DNA of 64,000 bases from Nostoc sp. FACHB-110. GTDB taxonomy: Bacteria; Cyanobacteriota; Cyanobacteriia; Cyanobacteriales; Nostocaceae. The notes under the pieces were generated by a model. That model was not told the DNA's origin. It worked only from the letters and a program-made list of their open reading frames with translations, and ran no database searches. Each line of letters opens with the position of its first letter. Position 1 is the stretch's first letter. Below, one piece after another: positions 20,778-29,996 of the stretch. The stretch spans positions 62,001 through 126,000 of the forward strand of contig NZ_JACJRU010000012.1 of NCBI RefSeq assembly GCF_014697425.1, read 5' to 3'. A program made the position numbers and the translations under genes.

Positions 20778-21854
20778 ATGGCTCGGAAGAAAAAATCATC
20801 GGGTTCTCAATTTCGGCATTCACTACATAATCGATGCCCTATTTGTTGTATTGTTCCACCACATATGCTGGAACACGTAGCTGTAAATGGTAATCCCCAA
20901 CAGCGTAGCTGGGCTTTTCGTACTTTAAATGTTTCGGCACAGTTTCAGGGTAGGCGAAATGTTGTGGGAAACCTGTTCTTCTCTCCCTCCCCAGGGGAGA
21001 AGCGACGCACTATTTACGATGCGAAAAATGGACAACAACTTCCTGGTACTTTGGTGCGTGGTGAGGGCGATCCTCCTAGTGCTGATGAAGCAGTGAATGA
21101 AGCTTATGATGCGGCGGGTGCTACCTATGACTTCTTTGCTGGGGTGTTTGAACGCAATTCTATTGATAACAAGGGTCTGCGTTTAGATTCTACCGTTCAT
21201 TATGGCGTTAAGTATGACAATGCCTTTTGGAACGGCGATCAAATGGTTTATGGTGATGGTGATGGCGACCTGTTCCAACGCTTCACAAAATGTATTGATA
21301 TTATTGGGCATGAGCTAACGCATGGAGTAACTCAGTATGAAGCTGGTTTGCAATATTATGGTGAACCAGGTGCATTAAATGAGTCTTTCTCTGATGTTTT
21401 TGGTTCTTTAGTAAAACAAAAACTCAAAAATCAAACAGTAAACCAAGCAGACTGGTTAATTGGAGAAGGTCTTTTAGCACCTGGTGTTAAGGGTGTTGGT
21501 ATTCGTTCGATGAAAGCACCAGGAACATCGTATGACGATCCTGTGCTAGGGAAAGACCCACAACCGGCACATATGCAGGATAAGTATACAGGCTTAGAAG
21601 ATAATGCAGGTGTGCATATTAATTCAGGTATTCCCAATTATGCTTTTTATTTAGCGGCTATGGAAATTGGGGGTTATGCCTGGGAAAAAGCTGGGAAAAT
21701 TTGGTATGTAACTTTGCGCGATCGCCTGCGTAATCAGGCACAATTTAAAACAGCCGCACAAGCAACCATTGATGTTGCTGGCGAACTCTACGGTAATGGT
21801 AGTCAAGAACAGCAAGCCGTACAGAATGCTTGGCAAAAAGTAGGAGTGATTTAA
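20778..21854 (+). CDS. Protealysin-like M4 (thermolysin family) metalloprotease
   Basis: The 358-residue zinc protease has no signal peptide, so it is probably cytosolic at synthesis, as for protealysin. The short N-terminal propeptide contains PPHML at 27-31, corresponding to the conserved PPYML motif of protealysin precursors. The catalytic domain has HELTH (H178, E179, H182) and ALNESFSDVFG with the third zinc ligand E202. The C-terminal part carries NAGVHINSGIPNYAFY with the catalytic-type His. The long FTP/PepSY prodomain of secreted thermolysins is absent. The next gene on the same strand encodes the matching emfourin inhibitor, so the pair forms a protease-inhibitor module. Confidence 0.92.
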   Translation: MARKKKSSGSQFRHSLHNRCPICCIVPPHMLEHVAVNGNPQQRSWAFRTLNVSAQFQGRRNVVGNLFFSPSPGEKRRTIYDAKNGQQLPGTLVRGEGDPPSADEAVNEAYDAAGATYDFFAGVFERNSIDNKGLRLDSTVHYGVKYDNAFWNGDQMVYGDGDGDLFQRFTKCIDIIGHELTHGVTQYEAGLQYYGEPGALNESFSDVFGSLVKQKLKNQTVNQADWLIGEGLLAPGVKGVGIRSMKAPGTSYDDPVLGKDPQPAHMQDKYTGLEDNAGVHINSGIPNYAFYLAAMEIGGYAWEKAGKIWYVTLRDRLRNQAQFKTAAQATIDVAGELYGNGSQEQQAVQNAWQKVGVI

Positions 21855-21913
21855 ACTAATTCATCAAGCTAGATTTACCCTGACACCCTATACCCCTTTT
21901 TGTTGCTGCTAAA

Positions 21914-21946
21914 CTGGGAGATGATAGTTTTTATCTCCCAGGTTTT
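21914..21946 (+). terminator. Hairpin with T-run between protease and inhibitor genes
   Basis: CTGGGAGAT (21914-21922) pairs perfectly with ATCTCCCAG (21933-21941), followed by GTTTTG. It may end most protease transcripts or act as a partial terminator before the inhibitor gene. Confidence 0.65.
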
Positions 21947-21985
21947 GTCTTTATATTGATAAATCATGCAACGGAGAGCAAAAAA

Positions 21986-22285
21986 ATGCGGATCTCTTTT
22001 GAACGCACGGGTGGCTTTGCTGGGATAAGGCGGACAAAAACCGTTGACACAGCAAATCTTCCAGCGAATGAAGCTAATGCTTTGCCGAGATTAGTAGAAG
22101 TAGCAGATTTCTTTAATTTACCTGCACAAATTCCTACGCCGAATGTCCAGGGCGATCGCTTTGAGTATAAGCTAACTGTAGAAGACCACGGTAAACAACA
22201 TACAGTAATTGTCAGTGAAGCAGCTTTACCTGGGACTTTAAGACCATTAATTGAATGGTTAAATAACGTACCAGTGCAAAGATAA
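21986..22285 (+). CDS. Emfourin (M4in) family protease inhibitor
   Basis: The 99-residue protein is read from the ATG at 21986, preceded by GGAGA. The N-terminus MRISFERTGGFAGIRR matches the emfourin family, small proteins encoded next to protealysin-like M4 peptidases that inhibit them by binding the active site through the N-terminal region. Family members carry the same FxRxGGFAG start and a C-terminal helical segment (LRPLIEWLNNV). It has no signal peptide, so it works in the same compartment as its protease. A frame from 21965 would add ten residues without a ribosome-binding site. Confidence 0.85.
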   Translation: MRISFERTGGFAGIRRTKTVDTANLPANEANALPRLVEVADFFNLPAQIPTPNVQGDRFEYKLTVEDHGKQHTVIVSEAALPGTLRPLIEWLNNVPVQR

Positions 22286-22315
22286 TCTAGAATTTTTACT
22301 CAGCACCTAGCACTT

Positions 22316-23242
22316 TTACAAGGGTTCCCAAGCTTTACCTTTATAACCATAGTCAAAAATTTCTGGATGTAAGATTTCTGCCAAAATTTCTAAAGAGTCT
22401 ACAAGCCTTGGCCCTGGGCGGTTAAAGTAAGAATTGCCATCAGTAATATAAACTCTACCAGTTTTAGCGGCGTGAAGTTTTTGCCACTCTGCACGCTGAG
22501 TTAATAAGTCGGCATCTTTGCGAGTGCGAGATAAATCAAAACCACAAGGCATAAAGATGATAATATCTGGGTCGCTGGCAATCAGTGTATTCCAATCTAA
22601 CTGAGCCGAAGGTTTACCCATCACGCTAAATAAGGTTTGTCCTCCTGCTAAGTTAACTAGTTCGGGAATCCAATTTGCTCCTGTCATTAAAGGATCTGTC
22701 CATTCGATACAAGCGACAGTGGGTAATTCTGTGAGTGAAAGTCCCTGAATTTTTTGCTGACAAATTTTTACACGAGCTTGTAAATTTTCTAGTATTGTTA
22801 CTGAATCCACTTCAAAGATGTTAGCCACTCGTTCAATATCAGCCCAAACATCTTGTAAAACAGTGGGTTGCAGAGAAATAATCTTTGGTGAAGTAGTGAC
22901 AAACTGAGCAACTGCTTTTTCTACTTCTTCAAAGCTCACAGCACAGACATCACACTGGTCTTGCGTCAGAATGTGGGTAGGCTGTAACTGCTCTAAAATA
23001 TCTGTTTTAATTTGATAGATACTCAGTGCTGATTGTAACAAATTATTAACTTTATCGTGAATTTCGCTGCTAGATACATCAGTATTGAAGCGTGCTGCAG
23101 TACAAACAGGGCGATTTTGAATTTCTGGAGGGTAGTCACATTCGTGAGATCGCCCAACAATTTCCTTAGTTAACCCTAGTGCAGCTAAAATCTCCGTGGC
23201 ACTCGGTATTAAAGAAACAATTTTTACACTATTATTAGTCAT
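22316..23242 (-). CDS. BtuF/TroA-like cobalamin- or metallophore-binding protein without signal peptide
   Basis: The 308-residue protein belongs to the periplasmic binding protein fold of cluster A-II (BtuF/FhuD). It contains VSLIPSATEILAALGLTKEIVGRSHECDYP, which is the classical N-lobe start, TQDQCDVCAV, and the C-lobe DPDIIIFMPCGFDLSRT and RPGPRLVDSLEILAEILHPE. It begins directly with the domain (TNNSVKIVSLIPSATE), with no signal peptide or lipobox, so it is probably cytosolic. Such solitary homologues are common in cyanobacteria and their ligand is not known. No transporter genes flank it. It converges with the emfourin gene 30 bp away, with a heptamer-like AAGTGCTAGGTGCTGAG between. Confidence 0.82.
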   Translation of the reverse strand: MTNNSVKIVSLIPSATEILAALGLTKEIVGRSHECDYPPEIQNRPVCTAARFNTDVSSSEIHDKVNNLLQSALSIYQIKTDILEQLQPTHILTQDQCDVCAVSFEEVEKAVAQFVTTSPKIISLQPTVLQDVWADIERVANIFEVDSVTILENLQARVKICQQKIQGLSLTELPTVACIEWTDPLMTGANWIPELVNLAGGQTLFSVMGKPSAQLDWNTLIASDPDIIIFMPCGFDLSRTRKDADLLTQRAEWQKLHAAKTGRVYITDGNSYFNRPGPRLVDSLEILAEILHPEIFDYGYKGKAWEPL

Positions 23243-23845
23243 TGTTCCACCTCTGTGACAGCTTTTTATAGCTTAATTCTCACAAATTTTGAGCAATTCA
23301 GTATCTTTCTCTAGGGGAATTTGCAACGTTAGTGCAGTCAATAATCACCTAGAAGATTGACTTTAAGTATATTTGCATAAATAAACACAATATTAAATTG
23401 ATTAACTATTATTCTCCTAGATATCTTCTTTGAGAGTGATGGTATTTTTAGGTTTTATGTGTTATCTCGATGTAAGTATAAATAATGCTGTTTAATACCT
23501 TTAGTTTGTGCTAAATCAAAAACGAAAATTATCGGAGGTTACAAATACCTTGTCAGATCAATCGCCAATCCAAATTGACTGTATGGCAATCATTTATTCA
23601 TCATTGTGAATTTTTTAACAAGCAGCTATTACACACTTAATGAGATGGTAGATTGTTGAAATACATAGATAACTTTTAGTTCAACGACTTGAGTAATGAC
23701 TGTTGCAATAAAGACAGAAATTTTGATGAAAAAAAATATACTATCCGGGTATGAAAAACCCTATGGAGTAACTGTAGTTATAAAATACGGTGCTAATTTG
23801 GCAACCGATACGTCAGCTAAAGAGATTCCCTAAAAGAGGCGAAGA
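23243..23845. other. Non-coding spacer (603 bp) between divergent genes
   Basis: AT-rich sequence. The last 100 bp before the kinase (about 23735-23835) are more GC-rich and include GGTGCTAATTTGGCAACCGATACGTCAGC-type sequence that could be a structured leader. It matches no riboswitch consensus I can recall. No small gene is visible. Confidence 0.4.
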
Positions 23846-25957
23846 ATGCAGGTGGTAGTAGTTAATGATGATACACAAAGGATAGTGTCAATTAAAGATT
23901 GTCAGCCGCAACAATACAACCAAACTTTAATACAATTGGGAAGGAGTCAAAACTTCCAAAAAGGTAATCTTATTCAAAAATTACAAGAAATCACAGAAAT
24001 AGCAGCTCAAACACTGTATGTGAAGCGAGTAGGCGTTTGGTTATACAATCAAGACCGCACAGCACTTGAATGTGTTGAATTGTATGAGGCTGGGAAAAAC
24101 GCACATACATCAGGGCAGATATTATTCAAAGCAAGTTATCCTAATTATTTTCTCAGTTTAGAAACTGAAGTTAGCCTGGCTGTTGATGATGCGATTCATG
24201 ACAAAAGAACCCAGGAATTGTCTACATCTTATTTAGATGTATTGGAAATTGCATCATTACTGGATATACCCATCTGGTTAGGAGGGCGTGTAGTGGGAGT
24301 AATCTGTCATGAACATTGTGGTATGGTGCGCCAATGGACTGTAGAAGAAGAAAGCTTTGCCAGTGCCATTGCAAATTATGTAGCCTTAGCGATTGAATCA
24401 AGTGACCGCCTTACTGCCCAAACAGCACTACAAAAAACTGAAGCAAAATTGCAAGCAATTTTTCAGCGTTCTGGAATTGGCATTGGGATAGCAGATATCC
24501 AAGGCAAGATAGTAGATATTAATCCAGCATTATGCCAATTGCTAGGTTATAGCCGGGAGGAATTATACGGCAAATGTTTTCAGGATTATATATCTTCTCA
24601 AACAGAAGATATAGACATTTATCAGCAACTCCTTTTGGGAAGATGCGATCGCATCGAAATCGACAGACCATTAATTCACAAAGATGGTAAGTTAATTTTG
24701 GCTAATATCTCCATTTCTCTGATTTGGGAAAATCAAGAACAACCAGAATTTTTGTTAGCCATTATTCAAGATATTACTGAACGGCAAAAAACTCAGTTAA
24801 AGTTACGTGCTTCAGAAACAGCAGCAGCAGCAGGTAATAAAGCAAAAAGTGAATTTTTAGCCATCATGAGTCACGAACTGCGGACTCCCTTAAATGCCAT
24901 TATGGGCTTGTCACAATTATTACAACAAGAAATGGTTGGCTCGCTCAATGAAAAGCAACAAGAATATATGAGTTGCATTTACAGTAGCGGCGAACATTTA
25001 CTGGCACTGATTAATGATATTCTTGACTTATCGAAAGTCGAAGCAGGTAAAGAAGAATTAAATATATTGCCTGTGTCAGTCACAGATTTATGTAATTATG
25101 TGATTTCGAGTTTACGCGAGCGGGCGGCAGAAAAAGGATTACAGCTAACACTGGAAATCGACCCCCAAGCCGATACCTGCTTTGGAGATGTGCGGCGCAT
25201 TAAACAAATGCTGATGAATTTGTTGACCAATGCCATTAAATTTACTTCATCGGGGCAGGTATCTTTAGAAGTTAAAAAGGTTCTTCAAGGAATTACTTTT
25301 ACAGTTATCGATACAGGTATTGGCATTGATAGCAATCAATTCCAATTTTTGTTTGAACCATTTAAACAGTTAGATAGTCAATTAAATCGTCAGTATGAAG
25401 GTACAGGATTAGGTTTAGCACTGACGCGGAAATTAGCACGCTTACATGGTGGAGATGTGACAGTGGTATCAACCTTGGGAGAAGGTAGTCGGTTTACGTT
25501 GTTTTTGCCAGAAAATGCCGATTTAATCGCCCAGTTTCATCAAGAAAAGGAAGTAATCACTTCACCCAAAGTATTACCAGATTCGCCCCTAAAAAAACGC
25601 ATTCTGTTAGCTCAACCAGAGCAAAATACAGCTATTTTTTTACAAGATTATCTAGAAATAATTGGCTATCAAGTAGAGTGGTTAAATAACTCGGAAAATT
25701 TTTTAGCAGCAATGAGAAATTTTCAACCAAACTTATTGCTACTAGATGAACAGTTATTTCCTGGTATATATCGCCAGGAATTACTCAATATTCTCAAACA
25801 AGAAGATGATTTACGCAGTATTCCAATTGTGATTATCTGTGATAATCAAGAGGATGTTGTAGAATTTGCTAATTTGCAATTAAATAATTATGAGTATCTA
25901 AATAAACCCATAAGGATTGCACAATTAGAATCAATTTTGAGGCAATTTTTGAGCTAG
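23846..25957 (+). CDS. Hybrid histidine kinase: GAF-PAS-HisKA-HATPase-degenerate REC
   Basis: The 703-residue cytosolic sensor has a GAF domain (about 40-190) without a bilin-type Cys pair, and a PAS domain (about 205-320; IFQRSGIGIGIADIQGKIVDINPA). HisKA has the phospho-acceptor in FLAIMSHELRTPLNAI, and HATPase has NLLTNAIKFTSSG (N box), DTGIGI and GTGLGLAL. The C-terminal receiver (about 585-700) keeps an Asp in LLLLDEQLF but replaces the usual acidic pair by AQPEQ, so phosphorylation there is doubtful. It is divergent from BtuF-like and convergent with the two kinases downstream. The signal is unknown. Confidence 0.88.
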   Translation: MQVVVVNDDTQRIVSIKDCQPQQYNQTLIQLGRSQNFQKGNLIQKLQEITEIAAQTLYVKRVGVWLYNQDRTALECVELYEAGKNAHTSGQILFKASYPNYFLSLETEVSLAVDDAIHDKRTQELSTSYLDVLEIASLLDIPIWLGGRVVGVICHEHCGMVRQWTVEEESFASAIANYVALAIESSDRLTAQTALQKTEAKLQAIFQRSGIGIGIADIQGKIVDINPALCQLLGYSREELYGKCFQDYISSQTEDIDIYQQLLLGRCDRIEIDRPLIHKDGKLILANISISLIWENQEQPEFLLAIIQDITERQKTQLKLRASETAAAAGNKAKSEFLAIMSHELRTPLNAIMGLSQLLQQEMVGSLNEKQQEYMSCIYSSGEHLLALINDILDLSKVEAGKEELNILPVSVTDLCNYVISSLRERAAEKGLQLTLEIDPQADTCFGDVRRIKQMLMNLLTNAIKFTSSGQVSLEVKKVLQGITFTVIDTGIGIDSNQFQFLFEPFKQLDSQLNRQYEGTGLGLALTRKLARLHGGDVTVVSTLGEGSRFTLFLPENADLIAQFHQEKEVITSPKVLPDSPLKKRILLAQPEQNTAIFLQDYLEIIGYQVEWLNNSENFLAAMRNFQPNLLLLDEQLFPGIYRQELLNILKQEDDLRSIPIVIICDNQEDVVEFANLQLNNYEYLNKPIRIAQLESILRQFLS

Positions 25958-26089
25958 CAAGAGATAAAAAGTAAGCTATAGATTTAGTTTTATAGAAGAT
26001 AGGAAGTCAAGCGATTTACAAGCTTTGTCTGTTTCTGCACGATATCTTTAATTAGGACTAATTAACTTTGAGATAATCGGGAATTTTCA

Positions 26090-27583
26090 TTAAGAACTTA
26101 ATGGTAAGGTCACTGTAAATGTTGTACCGACATCAAGCTGACTAGTAACACTGATTTCACCTTGATGGGCTTCTACACATTTTTTGACAATGACTAACCC
26201 TAAGCCTGTACCAGGAATCGAGCGGACATTAGAGGCACGATAAAATGATTCAAATAATCGCCTTTGATCGGCTTCAGGAATACCTATTCCCTGGTCTTGA
26301 ATGCTAAAAATAGCTACTTTATTTGTAGTGTCACAAGTTAAATTAAACTGAATATTACCACCTGCTGGAGAGTATTTAATCGCGTTAACCAGTAAGTTAG
26401 TAAATATGTAATATAAAAGCTGTTCATCCATACAAGCGTCAGTGCGCTCGCTCTGACAATTAAAAACAATTTCTGTCTGATGATTGTGAATTGTATTAAA
26501 TTCTCCAATTAATTCCCGACAAAATTCTTCTAGATACAAAGGCTGAGGATAAAAATCTAATTGTCCAGCTTCTGATTTACCGACAAATAGTACATCTTCC
26601 ATCAATTGTTTCATAGACTTAATCGCGCCTTGAATGCGAGTTAAATAAGTCTTTCTTTTTTCTGCTGTTAAGTTATCTCCTTGCAGTTCAATTAGTTCGA
26701 CGGATGATTGAATTACACTTAAGGGAGTACGAAATTCATGAGAAACTGTAGAAATAAATAAAGATTTTAATTGATTGAGTTCTCGTTCTTTTTGTAGTGC
26801 CTTTTCTAGTAATTGTGTTTGTCTGCGTTCACTCAAATCCCAAAAAACGACTACGACTCCATTGATTTTGTTATGATGCCGCATAATTGGTGATGCACTA
26901 TCACCAATCGGAATTCTCGCACCGTTTTTAGTAATTAAAGAGGTATACTCATTTAAATAGACTACTTGTTGTTCTCGTAAAACTTTTGTGACAGGATTCT
27001 CTAATGAAGTTTCAGTTACTTCATCAATAATCTGAAAAATCTGAGATATTTCTTTACCTAGTGCATCGGCTTGCTGCCAACCAGTGAGTAATTCAGCAGC
27101 TGGATTAATGAAAGTGACAATTCCTTTTTCATCAGTAGCGATTACCGCATCACTCATGGAATTCAAAAGAGTTGCTAATCTGTCTCGATTTTCTTTTAAA
27201 TCCCGTTCTAGCTCGTATTTTAATAAGCCAATTTCAATCGCAATACGTAAATCTTTAGGCGTGAAGGGTTTGACAACATAACCAAAGGGTTGTGTATATT
27301 TGGCCCTCTGCACAGTATTATCATCGCCATAAGCAGTCAAAAAAATGACGGGAATATCTAACTGTTCTCGAATCTGCGATGCTGCTGTAATGCCATCCAT
27401 TTCACCTTTTAAAATGACATCCATTAAAACTAGTTCTGGTTTGTTTTCTATCGCCTTGCTAATGGCTATTTGACCAGAAGAAGCTGTCCCAATAACTGTA
27501 TAGCCTAGTTGGTTTAATTGGCTGACAATGGTTCTCGCAACTATTACTTCGTCTTCTACAACTAAAATTCTGACTTGACCCAT
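26090..27583 (-). CDS. REC-PAS-HisKA-HATPase histidine kinase
   Basis: This 497-residue protein has the receiver first. ILVVEDE gives the acidic pocket, LVLMDVIL the phospho-acceptor Asp, and VVKPFTP the conserved Lys. A PAS domain (about 135-250; RLATLLNSMSDAVIATDEKG) follows, then HisKA with FISTVSHEFRTPLSVI and a HATPase with NLLVNAIKYSPAGG, DQGIGIP and GTGLGLVIV. A receiver upstream of the kinase core fits an intermediate in a phosphorelay. It lies 10 bp downstream of the cyanobacteriochrome kinase on the same strand, so the likely phosphodonor is that protein. No DNA-binding output is encoded in the pair. Confidence 0.88.
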   Translation of the reverse strand: MGQVRILVVEDEVIVARTIVSQLNQLGYTVIGTASSGQIAISKAIENKPELVLMDVILKGEMDGITAASQIREQLDIPVIFLTAYGDDNTVQRAKYTQPFGYVVKPFTPKDLRIAIEIGLLKYELERDLKENRDRLATLLNSMSDAVIATDEKGIVTFINPAAELLTGWQQADALGKEISQIFQIIDEVTETSLENPVTKVLREQQVVYLNEYTSLITKNGARIPIGDSASPIMRHHNKINGVVVVFWDLSERRQTQLLEKALQKERELNQLKSLFISTVSHEFRTPLSVIQSSVELIELQGDNLTAEKRKTYLTRIQGAIKSMKQLMEDVLFVGKSEAGQLDFYPQPLYLEEFCRELIGEFNTIHNHQTEIVFNCQSERTDACMDEQLLYYIFTNLLVNAIKYSPAGGNIQFNLTCDTTNKVAIFSIQDQGIGIPEADQRRLFESFYRASNVRSIPGTGLGLVIVKKCVEAHQGEISVTSQLDVGTTFTVTLPLSS

Positions 27584-27593
27584 TTGAGATTTA

Positions 27594-29288
27594 TCACTGC
27601 AACATTAACTGCGGAAATTGAATTTTGAACACTGTGCCATGATTACGTTCTAAAGTAATGCTGCCTTCCAGTTGTTCTGTAACCAAGTCGTAAACCAGAG
27701 ATAAACCCAAAGACTCGGTATTATTCCAATCTAAATCATCTGGGATACCAATCCCATCATCTTGAATCATCATTTCAATGTTATTTCCAAGATTATGGAG
27801 ATTTATGCTAATAGTCCCATTTTCGGCGTTGGGAAAGGCGTGTTTCAGAGAATTAGAGATTAATTCATTAATAACTAACCCACAAGCGATCGCTTGGTCA
27901 AGGTTCAAGCTGACTGATTCGACATTAGTTAGGAGATTGATTCTTTCTGGGCCTAACTGATAAGATATCATGATGCTAGTTGCCAGATTTTCAATATAGT
28001 CAACTACATCTAATTGGCCAATGTTCGGTACAGTATACAAATTTTTATGTATAAGGCAGATAGAGTCAATCCGATTTTGACTTTCTCGAAAAATTTTAAT
28101 GACTTCTGGGTCTTTGAGAGTATGAGACTGAAGTTGCAACAAACTGGAGATAATTTGCAAATTATTTTTGACGCGATGATGTACTTCTTTGAGGAGAACT
28201 TCTTTTTCTGCTAAAGCATTTCTGAGTTGAATTTCGGCTTTTTGACGCTCGGCTAATTCGTTTTGAGCTTGTTGAAAAATGGTAGATTGTTGAATAGCGA
28301 TCGCAATTGTGACAGAAAGTTGATCGAGTAAGTCTAATTGATGTTCTTCCCATTCGCGCGGTTGAGAACATTGATGAGCTACCAGTAATCCCCAAAGACG
28401 ACCCACATTATTGTCTGCGACTTCTAATAAAATCGGCACGACTAAATTTGCTTTGACCTCAAACTGTTCTAACAGCTGAATATGACAGTCTGTGAGTCCA
28501 GCTTCGTAGATATTAGCAATTGCTCTTTTACGTCCTTGAGCATACTCGATTCCTGCCCCTTCTTGAAAGCAGGTATCTTCAATTTGCAGGTCTAAAGATT
28601 GCTTCCATCCAGGCTCTAGGGATTCTGCCACAACTGTACCACTCATATCAGCCGCAAACTGATAAACAATTACTCTTTCTACTTGGAGTAAATATCTGAC
28701 TTCTTCAACTATGGTATTGAGGATATCTTGCAGATTTAAAGATTTATGAATCCGCTGCATCACATTTCGGATTAATCGCTCTCTTTCCAACTGACTTTTT
28801 AATGCTTTTTCAGTTTCTTTAAGATTAGTTGCTAAATTTTTCTGTTCAGTCAGCTTCGAGAATTGTGACATCATGGAAGGAGATGGAATCGCTGCTAATA
28901 TTTTCTGATATTCTACTTCTCTATCTTGAGCATTGTGCTTGCTTGCTTGAATATCTGTAATATCTTGAATGTAAACTAAATGAGCATTTCGAGATTCATA
29001 CTCTATACTATGTGTTGCCAGACTTACATCAATTATTTGCCCATCTTTGCACAAATGTTGACTTTGACTGTTAAAGCTTAAATTTTGCTGATTTTGGGCG
29101 ATAATTTCTAAAAATTGCGGTCTGCATTCGGCGACATATAAATCAGTAATCTGCATCTGCAAGAATTCAGCTTTTGAATAAGCATATTTATTCACAGCCG
29201 CTTGATTAACATTAAGAACTTGTAATTTATCTGGGTCGTAAATCAAAATAGGTAAAGGGCTATAAGTGAATACTAAATTTTCCTGCAT
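27594..29288 (-). CDS. Cyanobacteriochrome-type sensor kinase: PAS-GAF(DXCF)-HisKA_2-HATPase
   Basis: Of 564 residues, PAS is about 1-115 (VFTYSPLPILIYDPDKLQVLN), followed by a coiled linker at about 150-175. The GAF domain spans about 180-340 and has the hallmarks of a bilin-binding CBCR domain. DTCF is at 238-241 and GLTDCH at 264-269, giving C240 and C268 exactly 28 apart as in DXCF-type CBCRs. Then come FEVKANLVVPI and LWGLLVAHQC. The kinase is of the HisKA_2 class (KEVHHRVKNNLQ, His at about 371), with an HATPase containing NELISNSLKHAFP and DDGIGIP. It probably senses blue/green-range light through phycocyanobilin or phycoviolobilin and phosphorylates the cotranscribed REC-PAS kinase (inference). 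Confidence 0.87.
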   Translation of the reverse strand: MQENLVFTYSPLPILIYDPDKLQVLNVNQAAVNKYAYSKAEFLQMQITDLYVAECRPQFLEIIAQNQQNLSFNSQSQHLCKDGQIIDVSLATHSIEYESRNAHLVYIQDITDIQASKHNAQDREVEYQKILAAIPSPSMMSQFSKLTEQKNLATNLKETEKALKSQLERERLIRNVMQRIHKSLNLQDILNTIVEEVRYLLQVERVIVYQFAADMSGTVVAESLEPGWKQSLDLQIEDTCFQEGAGIEYAQGRKRAIANIYEAGLTDCHIQLLEQFEVKANLVVPILLEVADNNVGRLWGLLVAHQCSQPREWEEHQLDLLDQLSVTIAIAIQQSTIFQQAQNELAERQKAEIQLRNALAEKEVLLKEVHHRVKNNLQIISSLLQLQSHTLKDPEVIKIFRESQNRIDSICLIHKNLYTVPNIGQLDVVDYIENLATSIMISYQLGPERINLLTNVESVSLNLDQAIACGLVINELISNSLKHAFPNAENGTISINLHNLGNNIEMMIQDDGIGIPDDLDWNNTESLGLSLVYDLVTEQLEGSITLERNHGTVFKIQFPQLMLQ

Positions 29289-29803
29289 ACAATTGTTGAT
29301 GTCAAAGTTGATTGAACAGAACTCATAAATATAGTGATAAAAGAGTTGGAGCAGCTTCTAATATATTTTAAATTCCAATTCTTTTGTCTATAGCACATCT
29401 TTAATCTATGAATTTATCTTTCCTAAACTAAAATATTGACTAAAAATATTTTAGTTTCTTCTTTAAAACAGCTAGCGGATTAACTATTGATACTTGCAAA
29501 AAAGTAAGTAAATTTATTGGTGTAGCAGTAGCCACAGTGCTGAGAATATTAGTAAATTACCAAATTTAGACAGTCAAAAACTTTTAACTGTGTTATCCAT
29601 CACTGTTTACTGCCATAAATCCCACACTAACTGCTATAAATTTTGAGTGATGTTATTCATCATTTTGCTGTTATAGATTGACACAGTTAAGTAAACCGCA
29701 AAAGTAAAAAAGCAATCTGTTCTTTTTGCAGTTTATAGGAGAGTAAGCATTGACTATTTTTGAAGATTAAGACAATAGCAAAAGCTTTCTCTTGATCTCC
29801 TAG
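29289..29803. other. Non-coding spacer upstream of the CBCR kinase
   Basis: AT-rich, no coding potential seen. It includes two related stretches, GTTATCCATCACT (about 29593) and GTTATTCATCATT (about 29651), each preceded by a TGCTATAAAT-like or TGCCATAAAT motif, which may be a diverged tandem duplication or paired regulator sites. It must carry the kinase-operon promoter. Confidence 0.35.
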
Positions 29804-29958
29804 AGGACTGACGCATGAAAACAAAAAATCACAGGATTTGGAGTAGGGTGTAACGGTGTGTTGGTGTATAGGTTAATCGAGGTTTTCAAAACCCATTTAC
29901 CCTAGACCCAAAAAATCATACACCCGGTCTCCACAGATAATTTTTGAGCGTAAGCCCT
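29804..29958. mobile_element. MITE-like element, subfamily B, aged copy
   Basis: The ends are AGGACTGACGC and GCGTAAGCCCT (imperfect terminal inverted repeats). The body resembles the inverse of the 32718-32836 copy: GCATGAAAACAAAAAATCA at one end and CTCCACAGATAAT near the other, with about 35 extra bases in the middle. Non-coding, 155 bp. Confidence 0.55.
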
Positions 29959-29996
29959 GTCTTAGTTATTCATCAGCAACCAAACACAATAATATA

